Assembly (NCBI GenBank): GCA_042434945.1
Contig: CP170191.1
Location: 1,054,001-1,118,000, forward strand
Reading direction: 5' to 3'
Length of the DNA stretch: 64,000 nucleotides
From: Escherichia hormaechei_A
GTDB lineage: Bacteria > Pseudomonadota > Gammaproteobacteria > Enterobacterales > Enterobacteriaceae
Position 1 is the first letter of the stretch; each line of letters starts with the position of its first letter. The notes under the pieces were generated by a model. The model was not told where the DNA came from. It searched no databases and saw nothing but the letters and a program-made list of their open reading frames with translations. Both the position numbers and the translations under genes were made by a program. Of this stretch, positions 10,405 to 21,303 are shown in pieces.

Positions 10405-11022
10405 ATGACAACCCAGTATGGATTTTTTATTGATTCCAGCCGTTGCACCGGTTGCAAAACCTGCGAGCTGGCCTGTAAAGACTACAAAGATTTGACGCCA
10501 GAAGTCAGCTTCCGCCGCATTTATGAATATGCTGGCGGCGACTGGCAGGAAGATAACGGTGTCTGGCACCAGAACGTGTTTGCCTACTATCTGTCGATTT
10601 CATGTAACCACTGCGAAGATCCGGCTTGTACTAAAGTCTGCCCGAGCGGTGCGATGCATAAACGTGAAGATGGTTTTGTTGTGGTCGATGAAGATGTGTG
10701 CATTGGCTGCCGCTACTGCCATATGGCTTGCCCGTATGGCGCACCGCAATATAACGAAACGAAAGGCCATATGACCAAATGCGATGGTTGTTATGACCGT
10801 GTTGCGGAGGGTAAAAAGCCGATCTGTGTTGAATCTTGTCCGCTGCGGGCGCTGGATTTCGGCCCTATCGACGAGCTGCGTAAAAAACATGGCGATCTGG
10901 CGGCCGTTGCGCCGTTGCCGCGAGCTCACTTTACCAAACCGAATATTGTGATCAAACCCAATGCCAATAGCCGCCCGACCGGGGATACCACTGGCTATCT
11001 GGCAAACCCGAAGGAGGTGTGA
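10405..11022 (+). CDS. dmsB: DMSO reductase iron-sulfur subunit DmsB
   Basis: Electron-transfer subunit with four [4Fe-4S] clusters linking DmsC to DmsA. In 205 residues it shows four cysteine groups: CTGCKTCELACKD; CNHCEDPACTKVCP; CIGCRYCHMACP; and CDGCYDR with CVESCP. There is no signal peptide, since it is exported with DmsA. RBS GGAG precedes the start, and its stop is one base before the dmsC start. Confidence 0.98.
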   Translation: MTTQYGFFIDSSRCTGCKTCELACKDYKDLTPEVSFRRIYEYAGGDWQEDNGVWHQNVFAYYLSISCNHCEDPACTKVCPSGAMHKREDGFVVVDEDVCIGCRYCHMACPYGAPQYNETKGHMTKCDGCYDRVAEGKKPICVESCPLRALDFGPIDELRKKHGDLAAVAPLPRAHFTKPNIVIKPNANSRPTGDTTGYLANPKEV

Positions 11023-11023
11023 G

Positions 11024-11887
11024 ATGGGAAGTGGATGGCATGAATGGCCGCTGATGATCTTCACGGTCTTCGGGCAATGTGTAGCAGGTGGTTTTATCGT
11101 TCTGGCTTTGGCGCTGCTCAAAGGCGACCTGCGAGCAGAAGCCCAGCAGCGTGTTATCGCCTGCATGTTTGGTTTATGGGTGCTGATGGGCATTGGCTTT
11201 ATCGCCTCTATGCTCCATCTTGGTTCACCAATGCGCGCTTTTAACTCGCTCAACCGGGTAGGGGCTTCAGCACTCAGTAACGAAATCGCCAGCGGTTCGA
11301 TCTTTTTTACCGTAGGCGGCATCGGCTGGTTGCTGGCAATGCTGAAAAAGCTGTCACCGGCATTGCGTACGCTGTGGCTGATAGTGACGATGGTTCTTGG
11401 CGTCATCTTTGTCTGGATGATGGTGCGTGTGTATAACAGCATTGATACCGTTCCGACCTGGTACAGCATCTGGACACCGATGGGCTTCTTCCTGACGATG
11501 TTTATGGGCGGCCCGTTACTGGGTTACCTGTTGTTGAGTCTGGCTGGCGTCGATGGCTGGGCGATGCGTCTGCTGCCAGCAATTTCTGTACTGGCACTGG
11601 TAGTGAGTGGCGTGGTGTCAGTGATGCAGGGCGCAGAGCTGGCGACTATTCATAGTTCTGTGCAGCAGGCCGCAGCGCTGGTGCCGGACTATGGTGCGCT
11701 GATGTCCTGGCGTGTGGTGCTGCTGACGGCGGCGCTGGTGTGCTGGATTGCCCCTCAGCTTAAAGGTTACTCGCCTGCGCTGCCGTTGCTGTCCCTGGCC
11801 TTTGTGCTGGTGCTGGCAGGGGAGTTAATTGGTCGCGGCGTATTTTACGGTCTGCATATGACGGTCGGTATGGCTATCGCCAGCTAA
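11024..11887 (+). CDS. dmsC: DMSO reductase membrane anchor DmsC (chimeric 3' end)
   Basis: Membrane anchor that oxidises menaquinol and passes electrons to DmsB. The start ATG (MGSGWHEWP) follows the dmsB stop by one base, with GGAGGTG as RBS, and gives the family length of 287 residues. About eight hydrophobic segments are visible. Up to about residue 232 it matches my memory of K-12. After that (VVLLTAALVCWIAPQLKGYS) it differs at many positions, until the conserved end GRGVFYGLHMTVGMA. That marks the left edge of donor block A. Confidence 0.96.
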   Translation: MGSGWHEWPLMIFTVFGQCVAGGFIVLALALLKGDLRAEAQQRVIACMFGLWVLMGIGFIASMLHLGSPMRAFNSLNRVGASALSNEIASGSIFFTVGGIGWLLAMLKKLSPALRTLWLIVTMVLGVIFVWMMVRVYNSIDTVPTWYSIWTPMGFFLTMFMGGPLLGYLLLSLAGVDGWAMRLLPAISVLALVVSGVVSVMQGAELATIHSSVQQAAALVPDYGALMSWRVVLLTAALVCWIAPQLKGYSPALPLLSLAFVLVLAGELIGRGVFYGLHMTVGMAIAS

Positions 11888-11903
11888 TTTTAGATTTTGT
11901 TAT

Positions 11904-11932
11904 AAAAAGCCGGGACATAGCGCCCGGCTTTT
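11904..11932 (+). terminator. dmsABC terminator
   Basis: AAAAGCCGGG and CCCGGCTTTT arms with an eight-base loop, followed by CTTTTTT, 16 bp after dmsC. Confidence 0.9.
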
Positions 11933-12161
11933 CTTTTTTCATTCATGAAATTTTTCGACTGATGTTTCGTTGTAAAAATTCCCGGAAATAAATAAAAACA
12001 AATAGATAATTAATATCAGTAACAGGCTTTGCATTAGCAGGATGAGTTTTTTAAATCGACAAGGCGCATAACGTGCGTGACGCCTGAACCGGTGGATTGA
12101 CTTTGTTTTTGCCAGTGGCATGATGCGCACGAAATCTGAACTTCCTCACGGTTTTTAATCC

Positions 12162-13310
12162 ATGACCACCTATACCCGCCCGGTGCTTTTGTTGCTCTGT
12201 GGCCTGCTTTTGCTGACCCTGGCGATCGCGGTGTTAAACACACTCGTCCCGCTATGGCTCGCCCATGAAAACTTACCGACCTGGCAGGTGGGTATGGTTA
12301 GCTCGTCCTTTTTTACGGGCAATCTGCTGGGCACCTTATTAACGGGCAGCCTTATTAAGCGCTTTGGTTTTAACCGCAGTTATTATCTGGCGTCGCTGAT
12401 CTTTGCCGTCGGCTGCGCCGGTTTAGGCCTCATGGTCGGCTTCTGGAGCTGGATGGTCTGGCGCTTTATTGCGGGCGTCGGCTGCGCCATGATCTGGGTG
12501 GTGGTTGAAAGTGCGCTAATGTGCAGCGGAACGTCCCGTAATCGCGGGCGTCTGCTGGCGGCCTATATGATGGTTTACTACGTCGGTACCGTTCTGGGAC
12601 AGCTGATGGTCAGCAAACTGCCAACCGACCTGATGAGCGTGCTGCCGTGGGTGACGGGCATGGTTCTGGCGGCGATCCTGCCGCTGCTCTTTACCCGCAT
12701 TGTGAATCAAAACAGCGAGCATCAGGAAGCTACCCACGTCTGGCCGATGCTGAGACTGCGCCAGGCGCGTCTGGGGGTTAACGGCTGCATTATTTCCGGG
12801 ATTGTGCTGGGCTCGCTCTATGGCCTGATGCCGCTCTATCTTAACCATCAGGGCGTCAGTGATTCCGGGATCGGTTTCTGGATGGCGGTGATGGTCAGCG
12901 CGGGGATTGTCGGCCAGTGGCCGATTGGCCGCCTGGCGGACCGCTTTGGTCGTCTGCTGGTGCTGCGCGTTCAGGTCTTCGTGGTCATCATGGGCTGTCT
13001 CGCCATGCTCAGCAACGCCGCGATGGCGCCTGCGCTGTTCATTCTGGGGGCTGCGGGCTTTACCCTCTATCCGGTCGCGATGGCCTGGGCCTGTGAGAAA
13101 GTTGAGCATCACCAGCTGGTTGCAATGAACCAGGCTTTGTTGCTGAGTTACACCATCGGCAGTTTACTGGGGCCAACTTTTACCGCTATGCTCATGCAAA
13201 ATTATTCTGACAATCTGCTGTTTATTATGATCGCCAGCGTGTCGTTTATTTATCTGTTAATGCTGCTGCGCAAAGTGGGCGAACATCCAACGCCAGTGGC
13301 CCATGCATGA
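12162..13310 (+). CDS. ycaD: MFS transporter YcaD
   Basis: Twelve-helix major facilitator family protein of the inner membrane, 382 residues, substrate unknown. The typical MFS loop GRLADRFGRLLVLR lies between helices 8 and 9 (about residue 255-270). Length equals that of K-12 YcaD, but by recollection about 15% of residues differ, many more than in the flanking dms and pfl proteins. In K-12 ycaC lies upstream and ycaM-ycaN-ycaK downstream; all four are absent here. Confidence 0.93.
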   Translation: MTTYTRPVLLLLCGLLLLTLAIAVLNTLVPLWLAHENLPTWQVGMVSSSFFTGNLLGTLLTGSLIKRFGFNRSYYLASLIFAVGCAGLGLMVGFWSWMVWRFIAGVGCAMIWVVVESALMCSGTSRNRGRLLAAYMMVYYVGTVLGQLMVSKLPTDLMSVLPWVTGMVLAAILPLLFTRIVNQNSEHQEATHVWPMLRLRQARLGVNGCIISGIVLGSLYGLMPLYLNHQGVSDSGIGFWMAVMVSAGIVGQWPIGRLADRFGRLLVLRVQVFVVIMGCLAMLSNAAMAPALFILGAAGFTLYPVAMAWACEKVEHHQLVAMNQALLLSYTIGSLLGPTFTAMLMQNYSDNLLFIMIASVSFIYLLMLLRKVGEHPTPVAHA

Positions 13311-13316
13311 CTTATT

Positions 13317-13344
13317 AAAAGCCTGTCGATGACAGGCTTTTTTG
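13317..13344 (+). terminator. ycaD terminator
   Basis: AAAAGCCTGTC-GAT-GACAGGCTTTTTT hairpin with a T-tract, 6 bp after the ycaD stop. Confidence 0.92.
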
Positions 13345-13432
13345 TCCCTGTCACATATAAGACTTTTACTTATTGTGAGTTTTTACTGCCTGGCGATAAT
13401 TCAAATGAGTTTACCACTAAAAGGCAGCAATC

Positions 13433-13954
13433 ATGTCTACTCGTCGTTTTTCCACTATCGCACTTGCCGTAGTGTTGGCTTTAACGTTTGCAACGGCTCC
13501 GGCCATGGCTAATCCTGGAAACGGGAATGGCGGTGGTCACGGAAACGGTGGCGGACAAGGTAATAGCGGCAATCATGGTAACGGGAACGCTGGTAACCAT
13601 GGTAATAAACACAATAACGGTCAGGATAACCCTGGGAAATCGGATAAGAGCTTTAAAAACAGCAAAGATGTCGGTAATGATGTGGATGCTCGCGTGAGCT
13701 TTGATCATGCCCGCCATCTGGCACTGAATTACGGCTTAACGGGCTACGACTCTCTGCCTCCGGGAATTGCGAAAAACCTGGCGCGCGGTAAGCCACTGCC
13801 GCCGGGCATTGCGAAGAAAACCGTGCCAGCCGATATGCTGGGTCAGCTTCCTTCCTATCCGGGCTATGAATGGCGCGTGGTAGGTGACGACCTGGTCTTA
13901 ATTGCGCTGAGTACGGCGATTGTGACTTCCGTTATTAATGGCGTCTTTAAATAG
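13433..13954 (+). CDS. CigR-like (RcnB/CigR family) exported Gly/Asn-rich protein
   Basis: 173 residues. A clear signal peptide (about 1-26, ending APAMA) is followed by a low-complexity tract of Gly, Asn, His and Lys (about 27-72) built of NGNGG, HGNGG and NHGNG units. Next comes a conserved-looking domain with two PPGIAK motifs (about 107-127), then LPSYPGYEWRVVGDDLVLIAL and a hydrophobic C-terminus. This architecture matches the family containing Salmonella SPI-3 CigR and relates to periplasmic RcnB; function here is unknown. It has its own RBS (AAGGCAG) and lies between terminators, so it is probably monocistronic. K-12 lacks it here as I recall; it came with divergent ycaD. Confidence 0.78.
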   Translation: MSTRRFSTIALAVVLALTFATAPAMANPGNGNGGGHGNGGGQGNSGNHGNGNAGNHGNKHNNGQDNPGKSDKSFKNSKDVGNDVDARVSFDHARHLALNYGLTGYDSLPPGIAKNLARGKPLPPGIAKKTVPADMLGQLPSYPGYEWRVVGDDLVLIALSTAIVTSVINGVFK

Positions 13955-13960
13955 AATATA

Positions 13961-13989
13961 AAAAGGCCCGGTTTTCACCGGGCCTTTTC
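13961..13989. terminator. Bidirectional terminator between the CigR-like gene and pflA
   Basis: AAAAGGCCCGG and CCGGGCCTTTT arms, with A-rich sequence on one side and T residues on the other, between two convergent genes whose stops are at 13954 and 13991. Confidence 0.9.
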
Positions 13990-13990
13990 G

Positions 13991-14731
13991 TTAGTACATT
14001 ACCTTATGACCGTACTGCTCAAGAATGCCTTTCACGCGTTCCATGGTCTCTTTCTTAGGTGGTTTAACACCGTCGAGTTTGTACTCTTCACCCATTGCCA
14101 CCCATTTGTGTTTGCCCAGCTCGTGGTAGGGGAGGAGTTCGATTTTCTCAACGTTGCCCATATCACGGGTAAATTCACCGAGGCGATGCGCTGAATCGTC
14201 ATCGTCAGACCAGCCTGGGACAACAACGTAGCGGATCCACACCTTCACATTTTTGTTCGCCAGATATTTGGCGAACTCCAGCGTGCGGTGGTTGGAAACT
14301 CCAACCAGATTTTGGTGGATCTCGTCGTTCATCTGTTTGAGATCGAGCATTACCAGGTCGGTTACTTCCAGCAGTTCATCAATCACCGGATCGTAACGAC
14401 GAACAAAACCGTTGGTGTCCAGACAGGTATGAATGCCTTCTTTTTTGCAGGCGCGGAACCAGTCACGAACAAACTCAGCTTGTAGGATTGCCTCACCGCC
14501 GGATGCGGTAACGCCGCCGCCGGAAGCGTTCATAAAGTGGCGATAGGTCACCACCTCTTTCATTAAATCTTCAACGGTAACTTCTTTACCGCCATGCGTA
14601 TCCCAGGTGTCGCGGTTATGACAATACAGGCAGCGCATCAGGCAGCCCTGGAAAAAGGTGATAAAGCGAATACCCGGGCCGTCTACGGTTCCACAGGATT
14701 CAAAGGAGTGAATGCGACCAATAACTGACAT
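13991..14731 (-). CDS. pflA: Pyruvate formate-lyase 1 activating enzyme
   Basis: Radical-SAM enzyme that installs the glycyl radical on PflB. It has 246 residues, starting MSVIGRIHSFESCGTVDGPG; an upstream in-frame ATG at 14758 would add nine residues not found in the family. The cluster motif is CLMRCLYCHNR (CX3CX2C) near residue 30, and the SAM-binding GGE motif lies in TASGGEAILQ. It is downstream of pflB on the same strand, separated by 191 bp with a terminator-like hairpin, so it probably also has its own promoter. Confidence 0.98.
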   Translation of the reverse strand: MSVIGRIHSFESCGTVDGPGIRFITFFQGCLMRCLYCHNRDTWDTHGGKEVTVEDLMKEVVTYRHFMNASGGGVTASGGEAILQAEFVRDWFRACKKEGIHTCLDTNGFVRRYDPVIDELLEVTDLVMLDLKQMNDEIHQNLVGVSNHRTLEFAKYLANKNVKVWIRYVVVPGWSDDDDSAHRLGEFTRDMGNVEKIELLPYHELGKHKWVAMGEEYKLDGVKPPKKETMERVKGILEQYGHKVMY

Positions 14732-14854
14732 TGCGGTGTTTCTCCAGATGTGGCCCATCTGAGGCCGTGTTGGTGCGCAGCTCGAAGGCTACGTCGAGTC
14801 TGTTTTGGCAGTCACCTTAAAGTATAGATAGCTGACAAAAAAGGCTCTCGCGCT

Positions 14855-14883
14855 AAAAAAGGCCCCACTTTCGTGGAGCCTTT
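14855..14883 (-). terminator. Hairpin between pflB and pflA
   Basis: On the minus strand AAAGGCTCCAC-GAAA-GTGGGGCCTTT is followed by more T residues, 40 nt after the pflB stop. One internal mismatch. It probably ends much of the focA-pflB transcript. Confidence 0.85.
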
Positions 14884-14922
14884 ATTGTACGCTTTTTACT
14901 GTACGATTTCAGTCAAATCTAA

Positions 14923-17205
<2,283 letters not shown>

Positions 17206-17259
17206 GTAACACCTACCTTCTTAAGTGGATTTTTTATTTACTGCGTACTTCGACAACCA

Positions 17260-18117
17260 TTAATGGTGGTCGTTTTCACGCAGGTAAATGACCCAGTATG
17301 TCAACCCAACCAACAAACCACCACCGATAATGTTGCCGATCGTAACCGGAATCAGGTTATCAGTGATGAAATTCATCACGGTCAGGTGAGAAAAATTTTC
17401 CGGTGCAGAACCGACTGCGGTCCAAAATTCCGGGGATGCGAAGTCGCGGATTACAATACCCATCGGGATCATAAACATGTTTGCGATACTGTGCTCAAAA
17501 CCGCTGGCAACAAACATCGCGACCGGCAGCACCATAATGAACGCTTTGTCCATCAGGCTGCGGCCAGAATAACTCATCCATACTGCCAGACATACCATCA
17601 GGTTTGCCAGGATACCAAGACAGACGGCCTCAATAAAAGTATGGTGCACTTTGTGGTCGGCGGTTTGTAGGACGTTTAGTCCCCATTGACCATTTGCGGT
17701 CATATACTCGCCGGAAAGCCACATTAAAAGTACAAACAGCAGTGCGCCGACCAGGTTGCCAAAATAGACATTTAGCCAGTTTTTCGCCAACTGACCCCAG
17801 GTGATGCGCCCACTCGCCTTAGCAACAACAATCAACACGGTGGAAGTAAAGAGATCGGCTCCGCAGACAACACAAAGAATCAGCCCCAGAGAGAAGCAAA
17901 TGCCGCCAACCAGTTTTGCCATGCCGAAGGGCATTGTGCCTGTGCCAGTGGTTGCTGTGATATAGAAGACGAATGCGATTGAGATGAAAACACCGGCGGT
18001 AATCGCCAGATAGAAAGTCTTAAGCGGATGTTTCGTTGCTTTATAGACACCCACCTCTTCGGCCACTTTGGCCATTGCAGCAGGAAGTAAAAGATCAAAA
18101 GGGTTGTCAGCTTTCAC
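17260..18117 (-). CDS. focA: Formate channel FocA
   Basis: Inner-membrane pentameric formate/nitrite channel that exports and re-imports formate made by PflB. The start is GTG (GTG AAA GCT GAC AAC), giving the family length of 285 residues. The frame stays open upstream to 18456, but that part is AT-rich leader. Six membrane helices are visible; FNT-type sequence FITDNLIPVTIGNIIGGG is near the C-terminus. It is first in the focA-pflB operon, with a long regulatory leader. Confidence 0.98.
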   Translation of the reverse strand: MKADNPFDLLLPAAMAKVAEEVGVYKATKHPLKTFYLAITAGVFISIAFVFYITATTGTGTMPFGMAKLVGGICFSLGLILCVVCGADLFTSTVLIVVAKASGRITWGQLAKNWLNVYFGNLVGALLFVLLMWLSGEYMTANGQWGLNVLQTADHKVHHTFIEAVCLGILANLMVCLAVWMSYSGRSLMDKAFIMVLPVAMFVASGFEHSIANMFMIPMGIVIRDFASPEFWTAVGSAPENFSHLTVMNFITDNLIPVTIGNIIGGGLLVGLTYWVIYLRENDHH

Positions 18118-18522
18118 ACTAACTCTCTCTTTATTAAGTCGGCGACGAGATACTAACAAAGCATTATAGATGAGAAATTGATATAGATCATATCTCGCCT
18201 GGCTTATAGGCCCGTAACTCGCATGGTTTTTATGCAAATACGGAGTAAATATTTGATTATCCAAATAAAAATAAATTTTAAAAATTAACAAATGAGTTGA
18301 ATTTTTTCCGCATCCTCCGCTAAAACAGTTAATTAAAAGGGAGCACCAGGCGAATAAAGTAACAATATCGATCGTATTTATTAAATACAAATTACCGATA
18401 TTTAACCTTATAATTACAATTATTTTATTAATGCAAATATATGTAAAGCGGGGCATTAAAAAAACGCCCCGTAATATAACTCAGACGAATCATTAAGCCT
18501 ACATTGCGTAGGCTATTTGATT
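18118..18522 (-). promoter_or_regulatory. focA-pflB promoter region
   Basis: 405 bp without a gene, AT-rich, between focA and the end of ycaO. K-12 has several promoters here controlled by FNR, ArcA and IHF. An FNR-like box is visible at 18178-18191. A hairpin AGCCTAC-ATTGC-GTAGGCT near 18494-18512 lies just beyond the ycaO stop and may end ycaO transcripts, though it lacks a good T-run. I see no ORF with coding character. Confidence 0.75.
18178..18191. promoter_or_regulatory. FNR box upstream of focA
   Basis: TTGATATAGATCAT fits TTGAT-N4-ATCAA with one mismatch, 61 bp before the focA start. It agrees with known FNR control of pfl in E. coli. Confidence 0.75.
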
Positions 18523-20283
18523 TTATTTTGCCCAGAATGCTGCTTTGGCGCGCTGCAGCTTTTCGTAGGCCTTCAACAGCGACTGATGTGCAGCAAACGC
18601 GTGCAGATCGCTATCTACTGGTTGCAAGCCATAAAACGCCGCTTCGCCGCTCATTGCCGCACTGGCGGCTTCCACGGCATCTGCGCCGTACATGCGAACA
18701 AACGCATTCAGATATTGCAGCGGCTGGCGATCTTCTTCCTGCGCCAGTAATAACAACGTTTGCAGGCAGCGATAATAGTTGGCGCGTTCCGGGCTGAATA
18801 CCGATGAGTTAAATTCCATCGTCCATTCGGTCCAGACCAGAGCCTGTTCCAGATCGCCACCAGCCAACGCCAGCATGGCTTTTAATTCACCGATACGCAG
18901 GGTGTACCAACCGTTATCCGACCCGGTCGCCAGACCCAACAGCTCACGCACGCGGGTAAAGTCATCAAAACCTTCTTCATCCAGTTGCTCGATGAGGTTC
19001 AGGTAATCTTCTTTTTCCCACTCGCTGCCTGGTAGCGAAAGAATCGTTTCACGTAAATGGCTGCCCATACTGTTATTCGCGAGCCACAGATCTTCAGCCG
19101 GATAAATATCGGACATGCCAGGCACGATAATACGGCAAGCATAAACGCCCAGATGCTCGTAATCGGCAATATAAACTTCTTTATCTTCTTTGTTGAAGAT
19201 AGCCATCAGTGTGGCGAACTCTTCTTCCGTGGTGCCGGAGAAATTCCAGTCCACAAACGGATAATCGGCATCCTGCTTGAACAGGTCCCAGGAGATTAAA
19301 CCGCTGGAATCGATAAAGTGCGTTTCGAGGTTGGTATGTTCAGCGACTTCTTCATCATCGAAGGTTGGCGGAGTAAACACATCCAAATCTTTCAGGCCAC
19401 GACCTTGCAGCAGCTCGGTCACGGTACGTTCCAGTGCTACGCCAAAATCAGGATGCGCACCGAAAGAGGCAAAGCAGGTACCGTTAGCAGGATTGAACAG
19501 TACCACGCAAATCACCGGATACTGGCCGCCAAGCGAACCGTCATAAGCGAAGATTGGGAAACCCTCCGCTTCCAGCGTTTCGATGGCTTCAACTACTGCT
19601 GGGTAACGCGCCAGCACGTCTGCCGGGATCTCTGGCAGGCTGATGCTTTCAGCAATAATGCGGTTTTTCACGTAGCGTTCGAAAACTTCAGACAATCCCT
19701 GAACGCGTGCTTCGTTGCGGGTATTACCTGCGGACATACCGTTGGAGACGTACAGGTTACCAATGATATTCATCGGAATATAAACGGTCTGATTGTCGGA
19801 CTGACGCGTAAACGGCAGGCCGCAAATACCACGATCTTCGTTACCGGATTGTAGGTCAATCAGCATGCTGCCGGTCAGTTCATTCTCCGGATCATAAAAC
19901 GCGCGCAGACGGTCATCGAGCAGCCCTTCTGGCACATCGTCATTTTCGGTCAGTGGGAACCATTTTTCGTTGGGATAATGCACGAACGGACCGTTGGCGA
20001 TGGTTTCGCCCAGCCAGAAGTCCGCAAAAAAGTAGTTGGTTGAGAGACGCTCGAAATATTCACCGAGTGCAGAAGCCAGCGCCGCTTTCTTGGTTGCGCC
20101 TTTACCGTTGGTAAAACACAGTGCGCACTCTTTGTCGCGAATATGTACAGACCAGACGTTAGGCACGGGATTCAGCCAGGAGGCCTCTTCAATCTGAAAG
20201 CCGAGGTCTGAAAGTTTTTGCTGGAAGCGAGCGATGGAATCTTCCAGAGCGGCATCTTTGCCGGGGATAAATGTTTGCGTCAT
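18523..20283 (-). CDS. ycaO: YcaO, ribosomal S12 methylthiolation-associated protein
   Basis: Founding member of the YcaO superfamily of ATP-dependent cyclodehydratase-like enzymes; in E. coli it assists RimO in beta-methylthiolation of ribosomal protein S12. The start MTQTFIPGKDAALE gives 586 residues, the K-12 length; an upstream ATG would add 11. The YcaO ATP-binding domain fills the N-terminal two thirds, including TKKAALASALGEYFERLS and GLSEVFERYV. The C-terminal third is the helical TPR-like domain. It lies upstream of focA on the same strand but after a 405-bp gap, so it is probably a separate unit. Confidence 0.97.
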   Translation of the reverse strand: MTQTFIPGKDAALEDSIARFQQKLSDLGFQIEEASWLNPVPNVWSVHIRDKECALCFTNGKGATKKAALASALGEYFERLSTNYFFADFWLGETIANGPFVHYPNEKWFPLTENDDVPEGLLDDRLRAFYDPENELTGSMLIDLQSGNEDRGICGLPFTRQSDNQTVYIPMNIIGNLYVSNGMSAGNTRNEARVQGLSEVFERYVKNRIIAESISLPEIPADVLARYPAVVEAIETLEAEGFPIFAYDGSLGGQYPVICVVLFNPANGTCFASFGAHPDFGVALERTVTELLQGRGLKDLDVFTPPTFDDEEVAEHTNLETHFIDSSGLISWDLFKQDADYPFVDWNFSGTTEEEFATLMAIFNKEDKEVYIADYEHLGVYACRIIVPGMSDIYPAEDLWLANNSMGSHLRETILSLPGSEWEKEDYLNLIEQLDEEGFDDFTRVRELLGLATGSDNGWYTLRIGELKAMLALAGGDLEQALVWTEWTMEFNSSVFSPERANYYRCLQTLLLLAQEEDRQPLQYLNAFVRMYGADAVEAASAAMSGEAAFYGLQPVDSDLHAFAAHQSLLKAYEKLQRAKAAFWAK

Positions 20284-20412
20284 GAAAATCACTTTAGTCG
20301 TACGGAAAGCGCGCAATAATACGGGTTTTATCTCAAAGGCGCTATCACCGCCGCCATGCCGATGAACTGTTGACTATGCTTTTAGCGGATAAACCACGTT
20401 AAGAGCATAAAA

Positions 20413-21105
20413 ATGAAGGCGTTCGATCTCCACCGTATGGCATTTGATAAAGTGCCTTTTGATTTCCTTGGCGAAGTTGCACTACGTAGTCTTTATACCT
20501 TTGTACTGGTCTTTTTGTTCCTCAAAATGACCGGAAGACGCGGTGTGCGGCAGATGTCGCTGTTTGAAGTTTTAATCATTCTGACGCTGGGATCAGCGGC
20601 GGGAGATGTGGCGTTTTATGATGATGTGCCGATGGTCCCGGTACTTATCGTCTTTATTACTCTGGCGTTGTTATACCGCCTGGTAATGTGGTTGATGGCG
20701 CACAGTGAAAAACTGGAAGATCTTCTGGAAGGCAAGCCAGTTGTCATTATTGAAGATGGCGAGCTGGCCTGGTCGAAACTCAATAACTCCAACATGACGG
20801 AATTTGAGTTCTTTATGGAGCTACGATTGCGTGGCGTGGAGCAGCTGGGGCAGGTATGTCTGGCGATTCTCGAAACCAACGGGCAAATCAGTGTCTATTT
20901 CTTTGAAGATGACAAGGTGAAACCGGGTTTACTTATTTTACCCAGTGATTGTACGCAGCGTTACAAAGTGGTGCCGGAGTCGGCGGACTATGCCTGTATT
21001 CGTTGTAGTGAAATCATTCATATGAAAGCGGGGGAAAAACAATTATGTCCGCGCTGTGCAAATCCAGAATGGACGAAGGCAAGTCGGGCAAAACGGGTGA
21101 CCTGA
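20413..21105 (+). CDS. ycaP: YcaP, DUF421 inner-membrane protein
   Basis: 230 residues with three hydrophobic segments in the first 100, then a soluble C-terminal DUF421 domain. The C-terminus has two CXXC pairs (CIRCSE and CPRCAN) resembling a zinc ribbon. Function unknown. It is divergent from ycaO, sharing a 129-bp intergenic region. Confidence 0.93.
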   Translation: MKAFDLHRMAFDKVPFDFLGEVALRSLYTFVLVFLFLKMTGRRGVRQMSLFEVLIILTLGSAAGDVAFYDDVPMVPVLIVFITLALLYRLVMWLMAHSEKLEDLLEGKPVVIIEDGELAWSKLNNSNMTEFEFFMELRLRGVEQLGQVCLAILETNGQISVYFFEDDKVKPGLLILPSDCTQRYKVVPESADYACIRCSEIIHMKAGEKQLCPRCANPEWTKASRAKRVT

Positions 21106-21303
21106 CAGTAAAAACATCGGCTTTTTGCTAATAATCCGAGAGATTCTTTTGTGTGATGCAAGCCACATTTTTGCCCTCAACGGTTTTACTCATTGCGATG
21201 TGTGTCACTGAATGATAAAACCGATAGCCACAGGAATAATGTATTACCTGTGGTCGCAATCGATTGACCGCGGGTTAATAGCAACGCAACGTGGTGAGGG
21301 GAA

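Noticed and set aside
13520..13640. Repeat tract as a CRISPR or tandem DNA repeat element
   Set aside because: The repeats are short coding units (GGT, AAC, CAT codons) within the CigR-like protein, not spaced direct repeats.
18118..18456. N-terminal extension of FocA by 113 residues
   Set aside because: The extension is AT-rich promoter DNA with FNR and other control sites. The GTG start at 18117 gives the 285-residue family length.
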